64,000 nucleotides of DNA, from positions 268,461 to 332,460 of the forward strand of contig CAIVAT010000057.1 of assembly GCA_903903985.1 (NCBI GenBank). The letters are read 5' to 3'. Positions 47,101-55,065 of this stretch are shown in pieces; position 1 is the stretch's first letter, and each line of letters begins with the position of its first letter. The notes under the pieces were generated by a model. The model was given only the letters and a program-made list of their open reading frames with translations. It was not told the origin of the DNA and did no database searches. This stretch comes from an uncultured Bacteroidales bacterium (GTDB taxonomy: Bacteria > Bacteroidota > Bacteroidia > Bacteroidales > FEN-979). The position numbers were made by a program, and so were the translations under genes.

Positions 47101-48168
47101 GACCGGGCTGCCGCCATCTGAGATGATGCGGCCTCCGAGACTGGCAGAACCCGATGTGACCATGGTTGCTGTCGGACTACCGATGGCAGGAACAAGCAGA
47201 ACGGCAGACGTTGCCTGGCTGCATGGATTGTTTGCTGCCAAAAGGGTGTTGAACATCGTCAGGCTGCCTGATCCGTTGTATTCGTAGATCCGGAACCAAT
47301 AGGTCACGCCCATGGTGAGCCCCGTTATGGCTGGAATGGATGCACCCGGCTGGTTATACACTACCTGCTCCCCATTTCCGGCATAAACGGTGCTGGCAGG
47401 CGGGTCGGTGCCATCGACCGGTGTGGTAAAATTGTTTGAGGTATTGATTTTGACCACACGTTTCTCGCCATTCCCCGGTATCCACGAAACACCCATTTGC
47501 GTTTGCAGGATGTTGCTGAAGGTGATGCCGGAGGCCTGGATTGTGGGAGCGGCAATGAATGCCTCTGTCACCGTACCGCCGATGGCCAGGCCATTGGTTC
47601 CGGGCGATCCGGAATAGAACCCCCAGCCGCCGGTTGCTGTTTGCCCGCTTGCATAATACCGCAACATAACCGTCGACCCGCTGTAAACATTCTGCAGTTC
47701 GGGGATCCCCGAAAGGTCAACCTGTCCCATGGTCAGGGAAGTGGATTGAACCGGGCCGCCGATCAGGAAAAAATTGACGCCATCAAGACTGTAGGCGAAT
47801 TGAGAAGTAACCCCGGGGCTTGCGAAAAAGGTCGCAGTCCCGTTGAATTTTGCATCCAGGGAAGAAAGAGAAACCTTAAATCCCTGAACAGCCTGTAATG
47901 TGACCTGGAAATAATCGGAATTGGCCATTGATATCCCGTTATTCTGGAATCCTGTGGTCCGGAAGGAATGACTCCCGTTCGAAGCCGGAGCCCCCGGGCC
48001 CCGGGTGATGTTGTTTGCCCCGTTTGAAGATACCAGGTTCATGTGAAAGGTGGTAGCAGTGCAGGTAACCGGCGCCGATTGCCCGTAGAAGTCCCAGGCA
48101 GCAATTTGTGCCTGGACCGAAAAACCTGTCAGAAGCGCCAGACAGGCAAAATAAATGTTCTTTTTCAT
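44167..48168 (-). CDS. Large T9SS-secreted adhesin-like protein, 1333 aa
   Basis: A signal peptide (about 1-20, SVQAQ) is followed by a beta-sandwich region (about 21-200), fibronectin type III-like domains (about 210-320 and 425-545), and a long repetitive beta-helix-type section with FNNLTISAGGLFKIGPNAQL and similar. The C-terminal T9SS type A domain (about 1255-1333) has VFSISGKFIVL, MHVPAGLYLARIT and VKKVYIH. No enzymatic motif is seen. It is likely a cell-surface adhesin or matrix protein. Confidence 0.84.
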   Translation of the reverse strand: MKKNIYFACLALLTGFSVQAQIAAWDFYGQSAPVTCTATTFHMNLVSSNGANNITRGPGAPASNGSHSFRTTGFQNNGISMANSDYFQVTLQAVQGFKVSLSSLDAKFNGTATFFASPGVTSQFAYSLDGVNFFLIGGPVQSTSLTMGQVDLSGIPELQNVYSGSTVMLRYYASGQTATGGWGFYSGSPGTNGLAIGGTVTEAFIAAPTIQASGITFSNILQTQMGVSWIPGNGEKRVVKINTSNNFTTPVDGTDPPASTVYAGNGEQVVYNQPGASIPAITGLTMGVTYWFRIYEYNGSGSLTMFNTLLAANNPCSQATSAVLLVPAIGSPTATMVTSGSASLGGRIISDGGSPVTERGTVWKAYSPVTISDNRLPEGGTDTGVFTHTRTSLPPATHIHYAAYAMNVTGTSLTPEATFFTLATEPPAHVSGFTAAPSGTVTIDLSWTPIPAGADGYLILQKQGTAPPSGIPSNANQFPPGTIIGDGVVVANITNGIPGTLTVNGLSPGTAYSFCIFPYAWDGINPQTTDYHTQAPVPAAFATTNVPAVVTYHWTGASGNDWSVAGNWNPGRTLPALNDILVFDIGGAWTIVNVPVQTIGQLQVLSNTSVSLQGPGAITIAGDTGEDLQVASGCQLNISGAGVTSISLEAGATGLSYGSMMFSGGGHRLLVASANGMVFASGGMFKTGSGFTGNPFGTVNLNSVVFSSGAMYVCQAGGNPFGASTPASVVVFQPSSLYRLDAYAVPSFGGRTYGNFEMNYPGSVTATGSSAVSIDNFTASQGTFYFNMTGSPGHSIKGNIYVANIATLIFAPATAGTVLLNGTAVQTISGGGSVMAGAFSTLAVTNNSGVILNRNATFNNLTISAGGLFKIGPNAQLTVTGDLINGASASGLMVEPDGSMIHHSPGVEGTVIRSFASATWADWQDGWHFLSSPVAGQPIDESGGFITTGAGNDFDLYAWSEPDNLWVNFKNTTTAPLFSSINGGSNFVTGKGYLAAYQQTGNKIFTGMLNIADVTVENLTITGSPASGSGWHLLGNPFPCSLSWNTGWTTSGIGGVAYIWNEAGLSYTPRNPGESIPACNGFMVQVMGDPGDSGSLTIPSLARVHDTQSWFKKSDYPVIRLMARNIDQPSFQESQIRFNPLSTALFDPVFDGRFLPGYAPLFFSWSGGEKLTVNSLPGPEENMIIPFSFEKKTGDHYQIEARITGDLPFAVVLVDKKTGTEHNLTTDPFYDFTADGGDIPERFEITFRPLGIDKLPTVKTWISTSGNNLVIHHQGNTCVEVFSISGKFIVLRNLNGTGTESVAMHVPAGLYLARITTGKNVDVKKVYIHSSIR

Positions 48169-48231
48169 ACCGTTTTTCCGCTTAATCCATGTTGGGCGGT
48201 AAAGGTGACGGGGGTGTTGATAACTTTTTTA

Positions 48232-48278
48232 ACGGACAGGCAGACAGGTGGAAAGGCGGACAAGCGGGCGGGGAAGAT
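48232..48278. repeat. GGACAGGC-type imperfect tandem repeat
   Basis: The sequence GGACAGGCAGACAGGTGGAA, then AGGCGGACAAGCGGGCGGGG, is an imperfect array of 8-base units of the form GCGGACAG. It lies between divergent genes. A related array occurs inside the radical SAM gene at 63566-63599. Confidence 0.6.
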
Positions 48279-48287
48279 TAAATGTTG

Positions 48288-48295
48288 TAGTTTTG
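48288..48295 (+). promoter_or_regulatory. Candidate -7 box of the M28 peptidase gene
   Basis: TAGTTTTG fits TAnnTTTG, 19 bases before the ATG at 48315. The -33 element lies in the repeat array and is not recognisable. Confidence 0.35.
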
Positions 48296-48314
48296 CCTGG
48301 AAAACAGGGAAATC

Positions 48315-49703
48315 ATGCGGAATTTATTCGTTTTTATCACCATTCTTTCTTTCCAGGCGGGGTTTTTGCCTCTTTTTGCCCAGGATGCCGACTCGATGAT
48401 GATCCGGAAGATCTATACGGAGGCACTCACAAATCCGGTGGCTTATCATCACCTTGACTATTTGTGCAACCGCATCGGCGGAAGGTTGTGCGGTTCTCCC
48501 CAGGCGGAGAAAGCGGTTCAGTGGACGAAAAAAATCATGGAGGACATGGGCCTTGATTCTGTTTACCTGCAACCGGTTATGGTTGAACACTGGGAGCGGG
48601 GGGCAAAGGAATCGGGCCTGGTCATTTCCCAAAAGGCTGGCCGCCACGAACTTCATATTTGTGCGGTGGGGGGCTCGGTTGGCACACCAAAAGCCGGGAT
48701 TACCGCGGGGATCGTGGAGGTAAAAAATTTCGGGCAACTCCAGTCCATGGGAAGAAAACAAATAGAGGGCAAGATCGTATTTTTCAACCGTGAAGCGGAC
48801 CCGTCGCAACTGTATACCTTTGATGCTTACGGAGGCGCGGTGGATCAACGGGCCCGCGGGGCCATGAATGCTTCCGGATTTGGGGCCATTGCGGTGGTCG
48901 TGCGGTCTGCCACAACAGCACACGACAACTTTCCGCATACAGGAAACCAGCATTACGCCGATTCGGTAAAAGCCATCCCGGCGTTTTGCGTGAGCACCAA
49001 TGATGCCGACAGCCTATCCCTGTGGCTGATGAAAGACCCGGCGTTAAAAGTGTTTTTAAAGGCATCCTGCATTCAGCATCCGGTTTCGCCAAGCTATAAT
49101 GTGATCGGCGAAATCAAGGGAACGGTTCATCCCGGTGAAATCATCCTGGTCGGCGGGCATCTCGACTCCTGGGACATCGGACAGGGCGCCCATGACGATG
49201 GTGCCGGAATTGTACAGTGCATCGAGGTACTTCGGTTATTTAAAGCACTGAATATTAAGCCAATTCACACGATCCGGATGGTGGCGTTCATGGATGAAGA
49301 ATGTGGGCAAACCGGGGCAAAAGTATATGCCGGAGAATCAAAGCGCCTGGCAGATGCGGGGAAAGAAAAACATATTGCAGCGATAGAAGCCGACCGTGGC
49401 GGGTTGACACCGCAGGGATTTTCCATGGAAGGAAAAGATGAAGAAGTGAATAAAATCCTTGGGTGGAATAAACTCCTTCAGCCATACGGGCTCTGGTCAT
49501 TTGGAAAAAGCGGGAGCGGTGTTGACATCCGTGACCTGAAATCGCAGGGAGCATTGCTGATCGCACTGGTCACCGATTCGCAGCGGTATTTCGACTACCA
49601 CCATTCAGCCAATGACACCTTCGACAAGGTCAATGTGCGGGAATTGGAACTGGGAGCCGCGGCCATGGGAGGGCTGGTATTGATGATTGACAGGAAATGG
49701 TAG
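48315..49703 (+). CDS. M28 family zinc metallopeptidase
   Basis: This is an exported aminopeptidase or carboxypeptidase of the M28 type. The 462-residue protein has a signal peptide (about 1-23, PLFAQ). An inserted PA-like domain (about 120-245) precedes the metallopeptidase domain with zinc residues in GGHLDSWDIGQGAHDDGAG (His and Asp), MDEECGQTG (Glu-Glu) and DYHHSANDTFDKV (final His). No T9SS tail is present, so it is probably periplasmic or outer-membrane associated. The gene stands alone, convergent with the HD-domain gene. Confidence 0.92.
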   Translation: MRNLFVFITILSFQAGFLPLFAQDADSMMIRKIYTEALTNPVAYHHLDYLCNRIGGRLCGSPQAEKAVQWTKKIMEDMGLDSVYLQPVMVEHWERGAKESGLVISQKAGRHELHICAVGGSVGTPKAGITAGIVEVKNFGQLQSMGRKQIEGKIVFFNREADPSQLYTFDAYGGAVDQRARGAMNASGFGAIAVVVRSATTAHDNFPHTGNQHYADSVKAIPAFCVSTNDADSLSLWLMKDPALKVFLKASCIQHPVSPSYNVIGEIKGTVHPGEIILVGGHLDSWDIGQGAHDDGAGIVQCIEVLRLFKALNIKPIHTIRMVAFMDEECGQTGAKVYAGESKRLADAGKEKHIAAIEADRGGLTPQGFSMEGKDEEVNKILGWNKLLQPYGLWSFGKSGSGVDIRDLKSQGALLIALVTDSQRYFDYHHSANDTFDKVNVRELELGAAAMGGLVLMIDRKW

Positions 49704-49726
49704 ACTGGGGAACGAGCAGACACAGG

Positions 49727-50287
49727 TTAGAGTCCGATGTCGTTTGCGACAGGCAGCATTGACCCGATGGCGAGGGCGGCGAATTCTTCGATGGGGATCC
49801 CTATTTTTTCGCATTCCATGATGTTCTCTCGCTTTACAGAAGCCGCGAACATTTTTTCCTTCATCCGTTTTACCACCGATTTTGGTTTGACGACCGCAAG
49901 TTTTTTCTCAGGATAAACATACGTCGTGGCAAAAATCAGCCCGGTGATGGTTTCACCGGCTGCCAGGGCAAATTGAAATTCGGTGGATCGTTCCTTCCCC
50001 GATGAACATTCATTGTGCATCCGGATGGCATCAAGAATTGCAGGGTCCACGTCGTAATCCTTCAGCAGGATTTCCGTCTGGGTGCCATGTACGGCCGGTT
50101 CGGCGTTGGTAGTCTCCACATCGAGGTCGTGCAGCAGACCGGCCAATCCCCATGCCTCTTCGTCGCGTCCCAGGTGCAGGGCAAGACCGCGCATCACCGC
50201 TTCAGAGGCAAGGCAATGAAAGATCATCTTTTCGTTTTTCACATACCTGTGAAGCAACGCTAATGCCCCGGAACGGTCAATTTTCAT
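49727..50287 (-). CDS. HD domain protein
   Basis: The 186-residue cytoplasmic protein has the HD metal motif in the block AWGLAGLLHDLDVETT (about 48-63), a further His in IRMHNECSSG and the N-terminal His in FHCLASEAVMRGLALHLG. Small HD proteins of this type are probable phosphohydrolases acting on nucleotides or similar. No specific substrate can be stated. It lies 42 bases after the T9SS protein gene on the same strand and may share its message. Confidence 0.85.
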   Translation of the reverse strand: MKIDRSGALALLHRYVKNEKMIFHCLASEAVMRGLALHLGRDEEAWGLAGLLHDLDVETTNAEPAVHGTQTEILLKDYDVDPAILDAIRMHNECSSGKERSTEFQFALAAGETITGLIFATTYVYPEKKLAVVKPKSVVKRMKEKMFAASVKRENIMECEKIGIPIEEFAALAIGSMLPVANDIGL

Positions 50288-50329
50288 AATAAGCGGTTAA
50301 TTTTCCCCCCGTGAACGCTGTACTTATAA

Positions 50330-52534
50330 TTATTTTATTACCAGCACCTTATCGATAAAAACGGTCATCCCTGACCTAACCTTTAAAAGGTAAAATCCGC
50401 CTGGTATATCCTTCGTATCAATCCTGTAAACAGGCAGGGAGGCACTCTTTTCTGAATAAACGGTTTTTCCCATGAGGGATAACAGGGAAATTTCAATTCC
50501 ATCATTGCCTGCAGCCGGGACCTCCACGAAGATCATCTCTTTCGCCGGGTTCGGATAGATTTTCAAACGGGCGGCAACTTTATTTTCCCGGTCATTTACG
50601 CTGTAAATCACACCGCCACCGGGAGCCCTGTTCTGGGCGAATGAATTGCGGATGCTGTCGACCACGGCGTTCAGTTTGATGATTGCCCCGTTTGAATCAA
50701 GGGGATTGTAATTGCGTGCCCAGGCAAAGGCGAGATCCAGTTCCTGCACATCGCCCGGCTTGAAGGTAAAAGGGCCCGTAGAGGCCATCCCGCGACGGTC
50801 CTGTGGAACATTCATTGCCGTTTTCTCTGTCCAGTTGATGGGTCCGTTGGGCGGCTGCCCGTTGGTTCCCCAAAAACAGGTGTCGGTCATGCCCGGGAAC
50901 ATGAAGTCGCATGCAGGACCATACCCTCCGGTTGAAATATGGCCATTCCCACCGTAAATCATCTTTGAATTATCTTTCCATATCCCCTGCAGGAACAGGT
51001 AATAATCATCGGCATAAAGCGGATCGGTCATGTACGCAGGGACCCCTGCGGTGGAGTTGTTGTGATAAACGAACCTTCGCATACCGAGTCGTTCATTGTC
51101 GATGATGCCATCGCCGAAGTTCATCCCGTTGATCGCCTCCGACCTGACCAGGAACATGGCCGAATCCGTGCCGGTTGGTCCATATCCCATTTTTTTCAGG
51201 GTTCCGTTCTGTCCCACAATGTCGCAGTTCCCGTGGAAAGAAGGGCCATGTATTGAACTGCCTTTGAAGGAAGGGTTGTCATACCCGTCCGGATCGATGG
51301 TCGGGCCCGCCAGGATCACCACCGCTTGTGTTGGCGGATTGGCGCCATAAGCATTGGGCTGCCCCGAGCCGTCCACCGGAAGACCGTTGTAGCCGTAAAA
51401 CATCCCCCGTTCTACGTCACAGCCAACATAGTCGTCGTTGGAATATCCCAGGTCGATATCGGCAAAGACGCCTAAATAGGTTCCTGAATAAGTGTTTTGC
51501 GACCGGTTGATGATCTTGAGGTGAAGGAATACCGTGTTTTTAAAAGCCGTGTCATTGGGCATGTCAAACGCATAGGCCATGCCGTGGATCTCCGCTCTCA
51601 GCTTCTCACCCGTCGATTCTGCATGGTAGCCATGATCGTCGTTGTAAATGAAAAACAGCGCCTGGTCGCCCCGGATTTCGGGGTAATCACCGTCGTAGGG
51701 TTCATATAGCTGGTTCGCATTCCGGTCGTAAAACGGAGCCAGGATTGCAGCCTGGCCGAGGGCGACATTGCCGTTGCCCGGCCAGTTGAGAATGTTGTCG
51801 ACAGGGACATATCCCGACTCCCAGTAATGGTTGCGGTGATACTCGACCTCACTCTTGCTGACCTTCCAGATATGATTCCAAACGGTATCCTGGTATATGT
51901 TATAACCCGCGGTATCGCTCACCGGACCCGCCCAGTAATCCTGGTGTGTCCAGGGATTTCCTGATGTCGGACCCTGGCGGTACCGTTCACCGGCAAAATG
52001 AAGGAGGTTGTTGCCATCTAACCCGCCGATCCATATCGAGTTTGCAAACAGGGTGGTCTTTCCGCTCCCCTTGGGAACCTCGTATTCGGCATTCTCACGG
52101 AAAAAATGGAGGCCTGAAGAATTAAACAGCGCCTTCACGTTGTTTATATCGAGATATGCGGAACTCTGGTCGTGAACTTTAAACACAATGCTGGCGGCCG
52201 CCGAAAGGGTTCCCAGGGTGTAATCCCTGATTTTATATTGTTTGACCTGGGTCCCCGGATGTCCCCATTGAGCCAGCTTGAAGGTAACATTGCCTCCGGT
52301 ATTTACGATGCCGGCAATAAAAGCACTCCCTCCGGGTATCAGCACAACGCCAACCGAATCCCCTGCGGGGACGGTATCGTTTGCAAGCAGATTGACCGTA
52401 ACCGGGATTTCGGGAGTAATATCGACGGTATCATTGACCGGAACGATTAAGCTGCGCTGTGCCATGGCGACTGCGCCGGTCAACATGTAAAATATAAAAA
52501 ATACTGGAAGGATGATGGTCATTCGTTTATTCAT
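50330..52534 (-). CDS. T9SS-secreted protein, 734 aa
   Basis: A signal peptide (about 1-25, AMAQ) is followed by a cadherin/Ig-like part (NDTVDITPEIPVTVNLLAND, about 33-55). A large region of unknown fold follows, rich in Asn, Gly and aromatic residues. The C-terminal T9SS type A domain (about 655-734) has KIYPNPAKEMIFVEV, SLMGKTVYSE and PGGFYLLKVRSG. The middle contains possible calcium-binding-style DxNxxxxYEPxDGDYP patches. It is likely surface-exposed; no activity can be assigned. Confidence 0.82.
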   Translation of the reverse strand: MNKRMTIILPVFFIFYMLTGAVAMAQRSLIVPVNDTVDITPEIPVTVNLLANDTVPAGDSVGVVLIPGGSAFIAGIVNTGGNVTFKLAQWGHPGTQVKQYKIRDYTLGTLSAAASIVFKVHDQSSAYLDINNVKALFNSSGLHFFRENAEYEVPKGSGKTTLFANSIWIGGLDGNNLLHFAGERYRQGPTSGNPWTHQDYWAGPVSDTAGYNIYQDTVWNHIWKVSKSEVEYHRNHYWESGYVPVDNILNWPGNGNVALGQAAILAPFYDRNANQLYEPYDGDYPEIRGDQALFFIYNDDHGYHAESTGEKLRAEIHGMAYAFDMPNDTAFKNTVFLHLKIINRSQNTYSGTYLGVFADIDLGYSNDDYVGCDVERGMFYGYNGLPVDGSGQPNAYGANPPTQAVVILAGPTIDPDGYDNPSFKGSSIHGPSFHGNCDIVGQNGTLKKMGYGPTGTDSAMFLVRSEAINGMNFGDGIIDNERLGMRRFVYHNNSTAGVPAYMTDPLYADDYYLFLQGIWKDNSKMIYGGNGHISTGGYGPACDFMFPGMTDTCFWGTNGQPPNGPINWTEKTAMNVPQDRRGMASTGPFTFKPGDVQELDLAFAWARNYNPLDSNGAIIKLNAVVDSIRNSFAQNRAPGGGVIYSVNDRENKVAARLKIYPNPAKEMIFVEVPAAGNDGIEISLLSLMGKTVYSEKSASLPVYRIDTKDIPGGFYLLKVRSGMTVFIDKVLVIK

Positions 52535-52615
52535 CGCAGTTGTTTTATTGATTTTACAAAGAATCCGAAAGTTACAACAAAAAGTGAAATATTGTTCAAC
52601 ACCTGGTTTACCGGT

Positions 52616-53041
52616 TTATTTTCCGACAACGATCGCGGTTTTCCCTGCCAGCAATTCCACATGACATCTGTTATTTCCGATGATGTACTTCTGAAATACT
52701 ATTTCTGTCGAATCCAGGATGCCGTGAAACTCAAAGTCTGTCCCGTTTTTTGCCGTCATTCCCATCATGCCGTCGGTACATAAAAAATAGATTCCCTGCA
52801 CCCTGTTGACGCTGTCAATAAAATGGTCTTCCGTTGCAAAATCGATGATCTCGCCGGTGCTCGTCTTTTTCACGAAATAGTTGCTGAGAATGACCGGCTT
52901 CGATTCCGGATCCTTGATTGAAACAGTGAGCATCCGGTATTCCGTGGTACACATGATCCCGTCGTTGTCGTGCTGCTTGTTGCAGGATAAAAGCAGGATG
53001 GTACAGGCCAGGATTAAAACTGCATGTGGGTTTTTCATCAT
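52616..53041 (-). CDS. Lipoprotein, unknown function, 141 aa
   Basis: The N-terminus has a lipoprotein signal (hydrophobic about 7-18, lipobox LLLSC with Cys20), followed by a short polar linker (NKQHDNDG). The mature part is a small beta-rich domain (YRMLTVSIKDPESKPVILSNYFV and following), possibly Ig-like. It resembles no family I can name. It is followed by the 734-residue gene on the same strand after 81 bases. Confidence 0.75.
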   Translation of the reverse strand: MMKNPHAVLILACTILLLSCNKQHDNDGIMCTTEYRMLTVSIKDPESKPVILSNYFVKKTSTGEIIDFATEDHFIDSVNRVQGIYFLCTDGMMGMTAKNGTDFEFHGILDSTEIVFQKYIIGNNRCHVELLAGKTAIVVGK

Positions 53042-53451
53042 GCGGCGGGTAATTTATTCAGAAAAGACAATTTTCACCAAATTCTGTGCCAGAATGATCA
53101 GTTTGACCGTAGTATGTCAACCAATGATTGAATTTCTTGGCTTCTGTTGAAAATTTGTTGTTTTTCTTCTTTAAAATCCTGCCGGAATGATCAATGCGTT
53201 TATTTAACCACGATGCTCACGATGATTTACACAAAGTTCGCCACGGTTTTCTTTGTGTACATCGTGCCTTCCTGGTGCCATTGTGGTTAATAATGGGTTA
53301 ATTATGGAAAGTTAACCGACCTCTTAAACCCTAAGGGTTGATATTATTATAGAATTTGAAATTGCAAAGCTTCATTAACCACGAAGTAGTGACATTATTG
53401 TGACATGCCTCCGGCATTTTAATTAAACAGGATTTAACCTTTGATTCGCAG
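53042..53451. other. Intergenic region with palindromic elements
   Basis: These 410 bases have no gene. They hold the palindromic element at 53204-53290, a perfect AACCCTAAGGGTT palindrome (53327-53339) and a partial copy of the element's end (ATTAACCACGAAGTAGTGAC, about 53374). Confidence 0.6.
53204..53290. repeat. 87-bp palindromic element with inverted ends
   Basis: The ends TTAACCACGATG and CATTGTGGTTAA are near-perfect inverted repeats. Inside, GATTTACACAAAG and CTTTGTGTACATC form a second pair, and CACGATG / CATCGTG a third. The whole can fold into one long hairpin. It resembles the common TTAACCACGAAG-type dispersed repeats of many bacterial genomes. It codes for nothing. Confidence 0.7.
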
Positions 53452-54600
53452 TTATAATATAAGTAATTTCATGATCCGGCTTACGTTTTCATTGTGTAAA
53501 TGCACCAGGTACAACCCTGCCTTCAGCCGGCCTGCCCCGATGATCTGCCTCCCGGAGCCGGAAGGAACGGCGATGTTGGCGATTTTATAACCTCCGGCAG
53601 TTAAAATATCAATCGTTGCCGGCTTGTTCATCGGGGGGAACCCGATGGTGATCCCGCCCCCGTTGGATGGATTGGGATAAACCCTGTAGACAGGTTCCTT
53701 CTTTTCCCGGATGAGGCCGGTGGTGATATCCAGTGAAAAGCGGCTGACAAACTTCCAGATCTCTTCACTGGCAATGATGTCGCGGTTTGTGTTCCCGAGA
53801 CCGGTCGTTCCGACAGATCCCGGCCAGGTGTGCCCGCCGTTGATGACCTTGTACAACATCACCTCTGTTGAATCGGCACAGGGCGACCAGGTGTATGTTT
53901 GCACCGTTGATCCCTCCTGGACCAGGTCGGGCAGGTTGACGATAACGGCATCCGACGGGCAGTTGTTGAATCCTTTCCATAATCCCAATACCTCATCAAC
54001 TGATTTATTCCCGAATCCTCCGTTGTAGGCAACGACAAGATCACTGGTGCCGTGGATATGCATCACGGGAATATTCCGTGAAGGCACGCAGGTGCCAAAC
54101 GCTCCGTCGGTCATGGTCCCCGATACCGATGCGATGGCGGCAATGTGGTCGCCCAGCTCGCAGGCAAGCCGGTAACTCATGAACCCGCCATTGGAAAAGC
54201 CGGTTGAGTATACCCTGCTGAGATCAATGCTGTACTGATGATGCAGCGTGTCAATCAGGGCTGAAAGAAACCCGACATCGTTGGTGTTGGCACCGCCTGC
54301 AAATCCGACGTTCCAGGTATTGTTGACCCCGTCGGGATAAACAACCACAAAGTGATATTGCTCGGCGTAGGTATTGAAATTGCTGAACTGCATCATGATG
54401 TTGCCTGTTTGCGTCAGCCCGTGAAGGGCAAGCAGCAGCGGAGGCTGATCTCCGGGAGGGATGGAAGCGGGGACATACACGGTGTAGGTGCGGTCAAGAC
54501 CTTCAAATGGAAACCCGCCCGGAACCTGGGCAAAAATGCCGGTTAAGTTGCCGGACACCAGCAACCATAACAATAATGGAGAGAATTTTATTGGTTTCAT
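53452..54600 (-). CDS. T9SS-secreted PHB-depolymerase-like esterase
   Basis: The 382-residue protein has a signal peptide (about 1-24, GIFAQ). An esterase domain of the PHB depolymerase/feruloyl esterase type follows (about 30-290), with LLALHGLTQTG, the nucleophile Ser in GFSNGGFMSYRLA, HIHGTSDLVV (acid residue) and VINGGHTWPG (catalytic His). The C-terminal T9SS type A domain (about 305-382) has YRVYPNPSNGGGI, and AGLYLVHLHNENVS near the end. It would work outside the cell on polyester or feruloyl esters; the substrate is not evident. Confidence 0.9.
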   Translation of the reverse strand: MKPIKFSPLLLWLLVSGNLTGIFAQVPGGFPFEGLDRTYTVYVPASIPPGDQPPLLLALHGLTQTGNIMMQFSNFNTYAEQYHFVVVYPDGVNNTWNVGFAGGANTNDVGFLSALIDTLHHQYSIDLSRVYSTGFSNGGFMSYRLACELGDHIAAIASVSGTMTDGAFGTCVPSRNIPVMHIHGTSDLVVAYNGGFGNKSVDEVLGLWKGFNNCPSDAVIVNLPDLVQEGSTVQTYTWSPCADSTEVMLYKVINGGHTWPGSVGTTGLGNTNRDIIASEEIWKFVSRFSLDITTGLIREKKEPVYRVYPNPSNGGGITIGFPPMNKPATIDILTAGGYKIANIAVPSGSGRQIIGAGRLKAGLYLVHLHNENVSRIMKLLIL

Positions 54601-54729
54601 TGAGTCAGCTTAATAATTCATATCATCTTCGTCGCGCCCACATGTAGCGTGACTTCCAAAAAAACATCGGTTCTGTCCTGTTCAACTTACATCATAATCA
54701 TGATTCAAACAGGTACCGATTAAAAATCA

Positions 54730-54754
54730 GCGTTCCGGCTTTTAACCGGAACGC
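54730..54754. repeat. Perfect 9-bp hairpin near the IS110 remnant
   Basis: GCGTTCCGG (730-738), loop CTTTTAA, then CCGGAACGC (746-754). No T-run follows. It could be a remnant of the IS110 left end, which in this family encodes a structured guide RNA, or an unrelated palindrome. Confidence 0.55.
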
Positions 54755-54796
54755 ACCCACAGCCTAACCGAATTAAACGTGCTTGAAGCACAATCT

Positions 54797-54988
54797 ATGA
54801 TTACCTTGAAGGTAAAAAATGAAAAGGGCTGTGGCCTTGATGTGTATAAAGATACAATCTTTTTGTGCATTTTAGCAAAAAACGATCAAACATTTTTGAA
54901 AGAATTTAGCACCCTCATCCCTGGCGCACGACCCGGCAACCTTCTCCGGCCATCATTTTTATTTGCTTTTTTCGTAAAAAAGCGGTAA
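54797..54988 (+). pseudogene. IS110-family transposase N-terminal remnant
   Basis: From the ATG at 54797, a short frame reads KNEKGCGLDVYKDTIFLCIL, then FLKEFSTL. This is the N-terminal RuvC-like start of IS110 transposases, including the first catalytic Asp in GLDVYKD. After about residue 41 (near 54920) the similarity ends and the frame continues as unrelated residues to a stop at 54988. The remaining 300 or so residues of a normal transposase are missing, so the element is dead. Confidence 0.7.
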
Positions 54989-55065
54989 TTTCATAGGGCA
55001 ATTTCAAGTTGAAGAATATACAGGGTTAAACATTCGCAGAGAGCCACGCGATAAATCATCAAGCC

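Larger units (their letters stand above)
54601..55065. other. Intergenic region with IS110 remnant
   Basis: Of these 465 bases, 54797-54988 hold the transposase fragment and 54730-54754 a perfect hairpin. I see no other gene or promoter match. Confidence 0.6.

Noticed and set aside
54730..54754. Hairpin as terminator of an upstream gene
   Set aside because: No T-run follows, and the nearest upstream gene runs in the opposite direction.
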